From Microbacterium sp. BLY (GTDB taxonomy: Bacteria > Actinomycetota > Actinomycetes > Actinomycetales > Microbacteriaceae), in NCBI RefSeq assembly GCF_017939615.1, contig NZ_JAGKSR010000001.1:1922001-1986000 (forward strand): DNA of 64,000 bases, given 5' to 3'. The notes below the pieces were generated by a model. The model saw only the letters and a program-made list of their open reading frames with translations, ran no database searches and was not told where the DNA came from. Below are positions 46,340 through 53,790 of the stretch, one piece after another. The position numbers and the translations under genes are program-made. Position 1 is the stretch's first letter; every line of letters starts with the position of its first letter.

Positions 46340-47619
46340 GCCTCGTCGGAGTCGTCGTCGTCGGTGGCCGCCGTCGAGAAGGTGCGGACCTCGTCACGGT
46401 CGTCGCCGCCGCTGTCGGCGAAGCGCAGTGCCACGCCGGAGAGGTCCTCGGTCTCGACGCTCGCCGCCGCCGTGCGCTGGGCGGCGTCGAAGTGCGGGGT
46501 GGCGGACGAGTCGACGCCCGCGTCCCGGGGGGCCTCCTCACCCTGCTCGTCCGCATCGGCGGCCCAGAACTCCTCCGGGTTGTAGGCGTCCGTCTGCATG
46601 GACGTGTCGACCTCCGGAGCGGGGGCGACGGGCACGCGGTCGAGGGCGTCCAGCGCAGAGTCCACACCGGACCGGCGGTCGCCGGGCACGCCGAGGTCGT
46701 CGTCGCGCAGACCGTCGGCGAGAGCTTCGAGCAGGGCGGCGGCGTCTTCGACGATGTCGTTGCGGCGGAGGGCGTCGCCGTGGACGAGCCAGCGGGCGAA
46801 CTCGAGCTCCGCGAGCAGTCGCGCCCGGATCTCGAGGCCGGCATCGGGGGAGCGCTCGAGGGAGCGCGCGTAGGAGGCGTGCACATCGGCGGCCGCGTCG
46901 GGGGCCGCAGACAACCAGGAGAGATCGAGGGCCGGGTCGCCGACCGCGAGCCCATGCCAGCCGATCACGCCGGTGACCTCGGGGCCGCGCTCGGGGTGGT
47001 CGTCGAACAGGAACGATGTGGCCTGGGCGCCGCCGAGCACGACGGTCGATTCGAACCGCCACAGTTCGTCGTCGGCGACGGCCTCCCGCCAGCGCACGGT
47101 GAGGCGCGCGGGGACGCGTCCGGTCGCGGCGGCCGTGTCGACCAGGCGCTCCAGCTCGGCCCGGCTCTCGTCGGCGCTGCGCATCACCAACCCGGCCCCG
47201 CGGACGACGGATGTCGGCAGGCCGTGCACCGCGGCGATGGCCGCGCCCATGGACTCGGCGGCGCCACGCCCGGCGGGGACCATCGACGCCTCGATCTGGA
47301 ATCCGGGCAGCAGCTCGGTCACGAGCGCACGGCCGTCGCCCACCCGGGTCTCGCCGATGTACGCGGGGGCACGGAAGGGCAGCATCGCACGCGCACCGTC
47401 CGTGAGCGCCCGCAGGGCGAGCGCCTCGGCGGCGAGCTCTCGGGCCGCGTCGTCGTCGTCCGCGACGCGGATGGCCAGTTCGCGGCCGTCGGCGAGCGAC
47501 GCGACGGCGGAGTCGAAGCGGCCGTCGCCGCCGGCGGTGAGCGTCCGGGTGCCCGTGACCTCCGCGCCGGGAAGTGCGGCCGTCACCGCCGCGGCTAGAG
47601 TGAATGGAGAGCGTCCCAT
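46285..47619 (-). CDS. Kinase-fold (APH-like) protein lacking catalytic residues
   Basis: This 444-aa protein is related to macrolide/aminoglycoside phosphotransferases in residues 1-330 (AIRVADDDDAARELAAEALALRAL, VTELLPGFQIEASMV, AVGDPALDLSWLSAAPD). The catalytic loop H-G-D-X4-N is replaced by L195-G-G197-A-Q-A-T-S202, and the metal-binding Asp of the I-D-W motif is G220 (VIGWHG). It is therefore probably a pseudokinase. The last 100 residues are acidic and disordered. TACCCT at 6 nt before the ATG suggests a leaderless mRNA. The 3' end overlaps adnB by 55 bp. A role in antibiotic resistance is unlikely. Confidence 0.82.
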   Translation of the reverse strand: MGRSPFTLAAAVTAALPGAEVTGTRTLTAGGDGRFDSAVASLADGRELAIRVADDDDAARELAAEALALRALTDGARAMLPFRAPAYIGETRVGDGRALVTELLPGFQIEASMVPAGRGAAESMGAAIAAVHGLPTSVVRGAGLVMRSADESRAELERLVDTAAATGRVPARLTVRWREAVADDELWRFESTVVLGGAQATSFLFDDHPERGPEVTGVIGWHGLAVGDPALDLSWLSAAPDAAADVHASYARSLERSPDAGLEIRARLLAELEFARWLVHGDALRRNDIVEDAAALLEALADGLRDDDLGVPGDRRSGVDSALDALDRVPVAPAPEVDTSMQTDAYNPEEFWAADADEQGEEAPRDAGVDSSATPHFDAAQRTAAASVETEDLSGVALRFADSGGDDRDEVRTFSTAATDDDDSDEAQRAARAALQRWKSSSSE

Positions 47620-47625
47620 GCCCCC

Positions 47626-47631
47626 AGGGTA
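47626..47631 (-). promoter_or_regulatory. Leaderless-type -10 box (kinase-fold gene)
   Basis: Minus-strand TACCCT, then 6 nt, then ATG at 47619. Confidence 0.5.
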
Positions 47632-47683
47632 GGTGGGCTCAGGGGCGGTCCCGCCTCCGCCACGCCCGTGAAAGGGGGAGTCG

Positions 47684-48565
47684 ATGAGCATTCCGCGCCC
47701 GTTCTTCGACCGTGCCGCCGACCTCCGCGAGGAGGAGGGCGTGCTCGAGCGACTGCGCGACGATCTGGCGTCGCGCGTCGTCGTGGTGCGCGAAGGGCGC
47801 GTGCGTGTCGTCGCCTCCGCGTTGCTGCGCGTCTCAGTCGACGAGGTCGCCGATGCGACATGGGCGCTCCTCGGACGGGACGTCGACGGAGCGGTGCTGC
47901 TGCTCGCGGCACTGCCACCGGAGACCGAGGCGCTGGACGCCGCGCCGGACGAGGTCTGGCTCGGCCTGCGCGACCTCGGCGGGCGACTGGATCCGACCGA
48001 GTCGGAGGTGCTGGTGGCGGCGGTCGCACTCGCCGGCTGGCTGCGGGACGCCCCGTTCTGCCCGACGTGCGGAGGGGGCACGGAGCTGCGCAACGCGGGC
48101 TGGTCCCGTCGGTGCCTGGTCTGCGGGCGCGAGCACTTCCCCCGGACCGACCCCGCGGTGATCGTCGCCGTCGAGAGTGCGGACGGTGAGCGGCTCCTCC
48201 TCGGAGCCAACGCGAACTGGGGCGGACGCATGTACTCGTGCTTCGCCGGGTTCACCGAGGCGGGCGAGTCGCTCGAGGCCACGGTGCACCGCGAGATCGA
48301 GGAGGAGTCCGGCGTGCGCCTGGCGGCGCTGCGCTACGTCTCCTCGCAGCCGTGGCCGTTCCCACGATCGCTGATGGTCGGGTTCCGTGCGGTGGTCGAG
48401 GACGAGTCGGCGGTGCGCCCGGACGGCGAGGAGATCATCGACGTCCGCTGGTACACGCGGGCCGAGATCGGCTCGGCCCTGGCCGGCGAGGGACCGGTCG
48501 GTTTGCCCGGACCCGCGTCGATCGCGCGCGCCCTCATCGTCGACTGGTTCGAGGAGCGCCCGTGA
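47684..48565 (+). CDS. nudC: NAD(+)/NADH diphosphatase NudC
   Basis: This 293-aa Nudix hydrolase cleaves NADH (and possibly NAD-capped RNA) to NMNH and AMP. Zinc ribbon cysteines are in FCPTCGGGTELRNAGWSRRCLVCG. The Nudix box is GFTEAGESLEATVHREIEEESGV, and the NADH-specific motif SQPWPFPRSLM follows it. The ATG has AAAGGGGGA upstream. It overlaps uvrD2 by 4 nt (GTGA), a pairing conserved in mycobacteria (Rv3199c-Rv3198c, from memory). The N-terminal domain of about 120 residues is typical for the actinobacterial type. Confidence 0.94.
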   Translation: MSIPRPFFDRAADLREEEGVLERLRDDLASRVVVVREGRVRVVASALLRVSVDEVADATWALLGRDVDGAVLLLAALPPETEALDAAPDEVWLGLRDLGGRLDPTESEVLVAAVALAGWLRDAPFCPTCGGGTELRNAGWSRRCLVCGREHFPRTDPAVIVAVESADGERLLLGANANWGGRMYSCFAGFTEAGESLEATVHREIEEESGVRLAALRYVSSQPWPFPRSLMVGFRAVVEDESAVRPDGEEIIDVRWYTRAEIGSALAGEGPVGLPGPASIARALIVDWFEERP

Positions 48566-50283
48566 GCGCACTCGATGCCCTCGACGAGCGGCAGCGAGCG
48601 GCGGCGTCCGTCCTCCGGGGACCGGTCGCGGTGCTGGCGGGAGCAGGGACGGGGAAGACCCGGGTGATCACCCACCGCATCGCGCACGGGGTGGACACGG
48701 GGGCGTACTCGCCGTCGCGCGTCATGGCCGTGACGTTCACGGCGAAGGCCGCGGGGGAGCTGCGGGGGCGGCTCCGGGCGCTCGGGGTCGAAGGGGTCGC
48801 CGCCCGCACGTTCCATGCTGCGGCACTCGCGCAGCTCAACTTCTTCTGGCCGACCCTGGCGGGCGCGCCCGCGCCGTCCCTCATCGACAACAAGGTGCGC
48901 ATGCTCGGTCAGGCGGCCGATGCGCTGCGGCTCCGCCCTCGCACGGCGACCCTGCGCGACATCGCGTCCGAGATCGAGTGGCGCAAGGTGTCGATGATCT
49001 CGATCGACCGCTACGCCGAGCTCGGCCGTCCGATCAGCGGGGTCGATCCCACGCAGCTCATCGAGCTGATGCGCGGGTACGAGGCGCTGAAGGACGAGCG
49101 CCACCAGCTCGACTTCGAGGACGTGCTGCTGGCGTGCGCGGGGATGCTGGAGACCGAGCCGCGGGTCGCGGCCGCCGTCCACGAGCAGTACCGGCACTTC
49201 ACGGTGGACGAGTTCCAGGACGTCTCGCCGCTGCAGAACCGGCTGCTGGAGCTGTGGCTCGGCGACCGGCACGACATCTGCGTGGTCGGCGACGCGAGTC
49301 AGACGATCTACTCGTTCGCCGGGGCCGAGCAGCGCTTCCTCCTCGAATTCGAGCGTCGGCATCCGGATGCGACGGTCGTGCGACTGGAGACGAACTACCG
49401 GTCGCAGGCCCCCATCCTGACCGCCGCGAACGCCCTGATGCACGGCCGCCCGGGAGCACTCGAGCTCGTCCCCGCCCGCGAGCAGTTCTCGGCGGAGCCG
49501 CCCACGGTCACCGCCTACGACTCCGAGAGCGACGAGGCTGCGGGGATCGCGGCCGGGGTGGCGGCACGCATCGCGGGCGGCGCCTCGCCGTCGGAGATCG
49601 CCGTGCTCTACCGGGCGCATGCGCAGTCGGCGGTGCTGCAGCAGGCTCTCGCCGCCGAGGGGATCGCGACCTCGGTGCTCGGCGGCACCCGCTTCTTCGC
49701 GATGCCGGAGGTGCGGCAGGCGATCCTCGCGCTCCGCGCGGCCGCGGTCGCGCCCACCGAGCACGGGTTCCTCCCCGGCGTCCGTCGTGTCCTCCGGGAG
49801 CTCGGGCTGACGGAGGAGCCGCCGGCGGCGGGCGGCGCGCAGCGGGACGGCTGGGAGGCGCGCCGGGCCATCCTGCGGCTCGCGGAGGAAGCGGGGCCGG
49901 AGACGACTCTCCGATCGTTCAGCGACGAGATGATGGCCCGCGCGAAGGACCAGCACGAGCCGACGATGCGGACGGTCACGCTGTCGACGCTGCACGCGGC
50001 GAAGGGTCTCGAGTGGCCGCACGTCTACCTCGCGGGGTGGGCGGAGGGCTCGTTGCCGATCTCGTACGCCACCACCTTCGAGGCGATCGACGAGGAGCGC
50101 CGGCTGGCGTACGTCGGTGTCACACGCGCGGCGCGCACGCTGGAGCTGTCGTGGGCACGCTCGGCGGGTCGAGGGGAGCGTGCGCCGTCGCGCTTCCTCG
50201 CGGAGATGGGGACGACGGCCCGCGGCACAGGCATCCTGCGCGAAACGACACCGAACGCCACGCGATCCCGCCGTCCGAGGTGA
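48562..50283 (+). CDS. uvrD2: UvrD2-like superfamily 1 DNA helicase
   Basis: This 573-aa 3'-5' helicase has Walker A AGAGTGKTRV near residues 27-36, motif Ia FTAKAAGEL, motif II TVDEFQDVSPLQN, motif III GDASQTIYSFAGA, LETNYRSQ, LSTLHAAKGLEW and motif VI RRLAYVGVTRAARTLEL. It ends soon after motif VI. As I recall, mycobacterial UvrD2 carries a further C-terminal HRDC and cysteine domain, and neither is seen here, so this is a short form. The last 164 bp overlap an antisense gene. The GTG overlaps the nudC stop by 4 nt. Confidence 0.92.
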   Translation: MSALDALDERQRAAASVLRGPVAVLAGAGTGKTRVITHRIAHGVDTGAYSPSRVMAVTFTAKAAGELRGRLRALGVEGVAARTFHAAALAQLNFFWPTLAGAPAPSLIDNKVRMLGQAADALRLRPRTATLRDIASEIEWRKVSMISIDRYAELGRPISGVDPTQLIELMRGYEALKDERHQLDFEDVLLACAGMLETEPRVAAAVHEQYRHFTVDEFQDVSPLQNRLLELWLGDRHDICVVGDASQTIYSFAGAEQRFLLEFERRHPDATVVRLETNYRSQAPILTAANALMHGRPGALELVPAREQFSAEPPTVTAYDSESDEAAGIAAGVAARIAGGASPSEIAVLYRAHAQSAVLQQALAAEGIATSVLGGTRFFAMPEVRQAILALRAAAVAPTEHGFLPGVRRVLRELGLTEEPPAAGGAQRDGWEARRAILRLAEEAGPETTLRSFSDEMMARAKDQHEPTMRTVTLSTLHAAKGLEWPHVYLAGWAEGSLPISYATTFEAIDEERRLAYVGVTRAARTLELSWARSAGRGERAPSRFLAEMGTTARGTGILRETTPNATRSRRPR

Positions 50284-50974
50284 TCCGCGCGATCCGCGCC
50301 GGGTCGGCCGCGGCGAGCAGACGCGCCGCCACGGCTCCGGCCACGGCCAGCCGCGCGAGCGCGACCCGCCCCGGGTCGCGGGCGACGAGCTGACTGTGCA
50401 CCAGCGGCCACGCATCGTCACGGGCGGCGTCCTCCGCATCGCGACAGGTCAGGCAGGGGGTGCTCCCCGGGACGACGAGCGGTCCGACGGTGATCCGTCC
50501 CGGTTCGATCGCGACCGGGAGGTGCGGGGCGTCCGCGCGCAGGAGTCCGGTGAACTGCGCGGCCGCCGCCGCCCCGGGGACCAGGACGACCGCGACGGCA
50601 GCCGGATCGTCGGCGAGGGGGACGCCCTCATCCGCGAGAACCTCCCGCAGCCGTGACTCCGCCCGCTCGTCGACGAGGCCGAGCGCCCGCACGCGAGCCG
50701 CGCGAGGGGGAGGGGACTCGTCCCGCAGCACCGACTCGACGGTGCGGAGCAGCTGCCGGGCCTCCTCTCGCGGCGCGCCGGCCTGATGCGCGATGACGTC
50801 GAAGGCGGAGCGCCGGAACCCTCGGCGCATCCGGCTGAGGAGTCGTTCGACCCAGGGGGCCGAGGCGGGGATGCGGATGGCGGCATCGTCGCCGAGCTGG
50901 AGGGTGGTCCCGTCCCGCCAGAGCAGCGGCACGCCGGGATCGAGCTGGGTCAGGATGGTCGGACTGAGCGGCAC
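50120..50974 (-). CDS. TOMM leader-peptide-binding/cyclodehydratase-like orphan protein
   Basis: This 284-aa protein resembles the C-protein part of TOMM cyclodehydratases, the E1-like/RiPP recognition partner of YcaO enzymes. Clues are the N-terminal winged-helix-like region (PWVERLLSRMRRGFRRSAFDVIAHQAG), a Rossmann-like middle (VAVVLVPGAAAAAQFTGLLRADAPHLPV) and GPLVVPGSTPCLTCRDAEDAARDDAWPLVHSQL with Cys pairs (CLTC and GCLC). No YcaO enzyme or precursor peptide is nearby. A homologue occurs at this place in mycobacteria (Rv3196, from memory). GTG at 50974 is 6 nt after CAGAAT. Its last ~54 codons are antisense to the conserved end of uvrD2. Confidence 0.7.
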   Translation of the reverse strand: MPLSPTILTQLDPGVPLLWRDGTTLQLGDDAAIRIPASAPWVERLLSRMRRGFRRSAFDVIAHQAGAPREEARQLLRTVESVLRDESPPPRAARVRALGLVDERAESRLREVLADEGVPLADDPAAVAVVLVPGAAAAAQFTGLLRADAPHLPVAIEPGRITVGPLVVPGSTPCLTCRDAEDAARDDAWPLVHSQLVARDPGRVALARLAVAGAVAARLLAAADPARIARITSDGGIAWRSVSFRAGCLCRGPSSPSPRGSATAHAPLDPPSVPTTAPACAPRV

Positions 50975-50980
50975 CCCTCG

Positions 50981-50986
50981 ATTCTG
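50981..50986 (-). promoter_or_regulatory. Leaderless-type -10 box (TOMM-like gene)
   Basis: Minus-strand CAGAAT, then CGAGGG, then GTG at 50974. It is preferred over the GTG at 51001. Confidence 0.4.
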
Positions 50987-51094
50987 CGGAGGAACGGGCA
51001 CCGGTGGGCGGTCCGAACGGATCGGTGGAGAAATCCGGCGTCCGGCCGGGGCGGGGGAGGGAGCATGCCCTGCGCCCCGCCGCGGCGTGGTCGC

Positions 51095-52507
51095 TCAGAC
51101 GGGGCGCTCGCCCTCGGGGGCGTCGTCGTCGCCCTCGTCGCGCGGAGGCACGTCGTCGCCCTCCGGTGCGGCTTCGGCGGAGAAGTCGTCGCCGTCCAGC
51201 AGGCGTGCGAGAGCCTCGTCGAACTCGTCGGCCTCGGGCTCCTCGCCGCGTTCGGCGGCCTGCAGACGGGCGACGAGAGCGGTCGGGTCGTCGATGTCCT
51301 CCGCCGTCGGCATGAGGTCGGGGTAGTCCCACAGGGAGTCGCGGGCGGCGATGCCGACCGCGTCCGTCACCGTCCGCCACATCGCGGACGCCTCGCGGAT
51401 GCGTCGCGGTCGCAGCTTCAGGCCGACGAGGGCGCCGAGGGCGTCCTCCGCCGGACCCCCCACCGCACGACGGCGACGTGCCGCCTCCGCGATCCGTCCA
51501 CCGTCGGGGAGCCGCGACGTCGCTTCCGCCGTGACCACGTCGACCCAGCCGTCGATCGTCGCGATGAGGTTCTCCAGGCGGGCGAGGGCCTCGCGCTGCG
51601 CCTCCGTCTGGGTGGGCAGCAGGGCGCCGCCCTCGATCGCCGCCCGCAGTTCCTCGGGGTTCGAGGGATCGAGGCGGCTCGCCACGTCCTCGAGCGCGTC
51701 GACGTCGACGGTCACCCCGCGGGCGAAGTCGGTGATCTGCGCCATCACGTGCAGGTGGAGCCACTTGGCGTGCCGGTACAGGCGGGCATAGGCGAGCTCT
51801 CGCGTCGCGACGTAGAGGGCGATCTGGTCTTCCGGGATCTCGAGGCCCTCGCCGAACGCGGTGAGGTTCTGCGGGATCACGGCCGCGATGCCGGCCGGCA
51901 GCACGGGGATGCCGACGTCGCCGCCCGAGACGACCTCCAGCGAGAGGTTGCCCAGCACCTGACCGAATTGGGCCGCGAACACCGAGCCGCCGAGACCGCG
52001 CATCAGACGTCCCGCGCCCTGCACGACGCCGCGCATCTCCTCCGGCACCTGCGTGTCGAGGGCGGCCGTCAGCGCGTCCGCGATGCTCGTCGACACCGGG
52101 TCGGCGATCTCCTTCCACACGGGGAGGGTCTTCTCGACCCATTCTCCGCGCGTCATCGCCACCGGCGCCTCGGCGAGCTCGGAGATCGTCGTCGCCTCGC
52201 CCAGCCAGAGGTTCGCGAGCGCGAACGTGTCGGCGAGGGAGGATCGCGAGCCGTCGCCGATGCCCTGGCCCTCCCTGTTCGCGATGTGCAGCGCCTGGCG
52301 CAGCGAGTTCTCCCAGGGGTCACCGGCGAAGGCCCCCTGGAGCTGCGCCATGATCGTCTGCATCATCGCCGGATCGAAGGTGAACCCGTCCATGCCCTCG
52401 AAGGCGCCGCGCAGCGCTTCGGGGTCGATGTCTCCGCCGCCCTGGTTCGAGAGCATCCGTCGCAGGAACTCCTGGAAGTCCTCCGGGTTCGGGTCGTTGT
52501 CTGCCAT
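51095..52507 (-). CDS. DUF2342 / zincin-like family protein
   Basis: This 470-aa protein belongs to the family often annotated as zinc-dependent metalloprotease (Rv3195-like, from memory). Recognisable blocks are DPWENSLRQALHIANREG, FALANLWLGEATTISE, GGSVFAAQFGQVLGNLSLEVVSGGDVGIPV and VATRELAYARLYRHAKWLHLHVM. I see no HExxH motif, so proteolytic activity is doubtful. The C-terminal 60 residues are highly acidic. The start ATG is divergent from the PDZ protease gene. The family is strongly conserved in actinobacteria at this position; its function is unknown. Confidence 0.85.
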   Translation of the reverse strand: MADNDPNPEDFQEFLRRMLSNQGGGDIDPEALRGAFEGMDGFTFDPAMMQTIMAQLQGAFAGDPWENSLRQALHIANREGQGIGDGSRSSLADTFALANLWLGEATTISELAEAPVAMTRGEWVEKTLPVWKEIADPVSTSIADALTAALDTQVPEEMRGVVQGAGRLMRGLGGSVFAAQFGQVLGNLSLEVVSGGDVGIPVLPAGIAAVIPQNLTAFGEGLEIPEDQIALYVATRELAYARLYRHAKWLHLHVMAQITDFARGVTVDVDALEDVASRLDPSNPEELRAAIEGGALLPTQTEAQREALARLENLIATIDGWVDVVTAEATSRLPDGGRIAEAARRRRAVGGPAEDALGALVGLKLRPRRIREASAMWRTVTDAVGIAARDSLWDYPDLMPTAEDIDDPTALVARLQAAERGEEPEADEFDEALARLLDGDDFSAEAAPEGDDVPPRDEGDDDAPEGERPV

Positions 52508-52545
52508 GTCGCTCGCCCTCTCAGCACGTCTGAAGCCGTGCCATC

Positions 52546-52551
52546 TACGCT
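52546..52551 (+). promoter_or_regulatory. -10 box for the PDZ protease gene
   Basis: TACGCT implies a start near 52558 and a leader of about 68 nt ending in ACGGAGGATTGCT before GTG 52626. This argues against the upstream in-frame GTG at 52566. Confidence 0.35.
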
Positions 52552-52625
52552 AGTCACAGGTTTCAGTGCGCGACCCCGAAGCGGGCAGATCGCTGTACGC
52601 CGCTCGCGAACGACGGAGGATTGCT

Positions 52626-53717
52626 GTGGAACGACCGCGCGCAGGAAAGCTCGGACTGGGTGTCTGGGCGCTGGTGGTCGCGCTCGCCGCGCTGGCCGTC
52701 CTCACCTTCCTGCCGTCGCCGTACGTGATCCAGCGTCCCGGCCCGGTCTACGACACCCTCGGCACGGCGAAGAACGCGGACGGCGAGGAGGTCCCGCTCA
52801 TCAGCGTCGAGGGGGCGGAGACGTACGAGACGGGCGGCACGCTCGACCTCACGACGGTCCAGGTCGTCGGCAACCGGGAGCGCACGCCGAGCTGGTTCGA
52901 GCTCGCGCTGGCGTGGATGGACTCGTCCCGGGCCGTCGTGCCCCTGGACGCCGTCTTCCCCGAGGGCGTCACGACCGAGCAGCGCGACGAGCGCAACGCC
53001 ATGCTCATGGTCGACTCGCAGCACGAGGCGACGGCGGCCGCACTGAACGAGCTCGGCTACGACACCGGCGCGCAGGTCGTGGTCGTCGATGCGGTCGAGG
53101 GGTCCCCGGCCGACGGCCTGCTCGAGGCGGACGACGTGATCACCGCCATCGACGGCGTGCCCGTGACCTCGGCCACCGCGTTGCGCGAGGCGATCCAGGA
53201 GGCCGGTGGCGATCCGGTGGCGCTGACCGTGCGCCGCGACGGCGCGGACCGGACGGTCGAGGTCACTCCGGAGGAGCAGACCCAGGATGGGACGACGACC
53301 TGGCTGATCGGCATCACCCTGCGCACGGACTACGACTTCGAGGTCGACGTCACGCTCCAGCTCGACAACGTCGGCGGTCCCAGCGCCGGCATGATGTTCG
53401 CCCTCGGGATCATCGACACCCTGACGCCGGGGGAGCTCAACGGGGGCAAGGACGTCGCCGGCACCGGCACGATCGACGCCGAGGGCACCGTCGGGCCGAT
53501 CGGTGGCATCCGTCAGAAGCTCTACGGCGCCCGGGACGCCGGCGCGGACTACTTCCTCGCCCCGGAGGCGAACTGCGACGAGGTCGTCGGGCATGTGCCG
53601 GACGGACTGCAGGTGATCCGCACCGCGACGCTGGACGAGTCGCTGGCGGCACTCGAGGTCATCGCGGACGGGGGCGACGTCGACGCCCTGCCGACCTGCG
53701 AGGTCCCCGCGACCTGA
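52626..53717 (+). CDS. PDZ and Lon-like (S16) membrane-anchored protease
   Basis: This 363-aa protein of the YlbL/Rv3194c type has one N-terminal transmembrane helix (LGLGVWALVVALAALAVLTFLP, about 9-30). A PDZ domain follows at about 135-215 (VEGSPADGLLEADDVITAIDGVPV), and the S16 protease domain comes last. The catalytic dyad is S253 (NVGGPSAGMMF) and K298 (IRQKLYGARDAGADYFLAP). The active domain faces outside the membrane. Substrates are unknown. I chose GTG 52626 because CGGAGGA lies just upstream and the helix then begins near the N-terminus. It is followed by the UPF0182 gene. Confidence 0.9.
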   Translation: MERPRAGKLGLGVWALVVALAALAVLTFLPSPYVIQRPGPVYDTLGTAKNADGEEVPLISVEGAETYETGGTLDLTTVQVVGNRERTPSWFELALAWMDSSRAVVPLDAVFPEGVTTEQRDERNAMLMVDSQHEATAAALNELGYDTGAQVVVVDAVEGSPADGLLEADDVITAIDGVPVTSATALREAIQEAGGDPVALTVRRDGADRTVEVTPEEQTQDGTTTWLIGITLRTDYDFEVDVTLQLDNVGGPSAGMMFALGIIDTLTPGELNGGKDVAGTGTIDAEGTVGPIGGIRQKLYGARDAGADYFLAPEANCDEVVGHVPDGLQVIRTATLDESLAALEVIADGGDVDALPTCEVPAT

Positions 53718-53778
53718 TCGCCCGGGGCCGTGACCTCGCTGTGACCGGCATGACAGCCACCCCACAGCGAGCGATGCC

Positions 53779-53784
53779 TAGGAT
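53779..53784 (+). promoter_or_regulatory. Leaderless-type -10 box (UPF0182 gene)
   Basis: TAGGAT, then GGAAGG, then GTG at 53791. Confidence 0.5.
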
Positions 53785-53790
53785 GGAAGG

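Noticed and set aside
46285..47619. Macrolide-resistance kinase
   Set aside because: The catalytic and metal-binding residues are missing, so resistance should not be inferred.
50120..50974. RiPP (TOMM) biosynthetic cluster
   Set aside because: No YcaO, dehydrogenase, precursor peptide or exporter is present; the gene is core and syntenic in actinobacteria.
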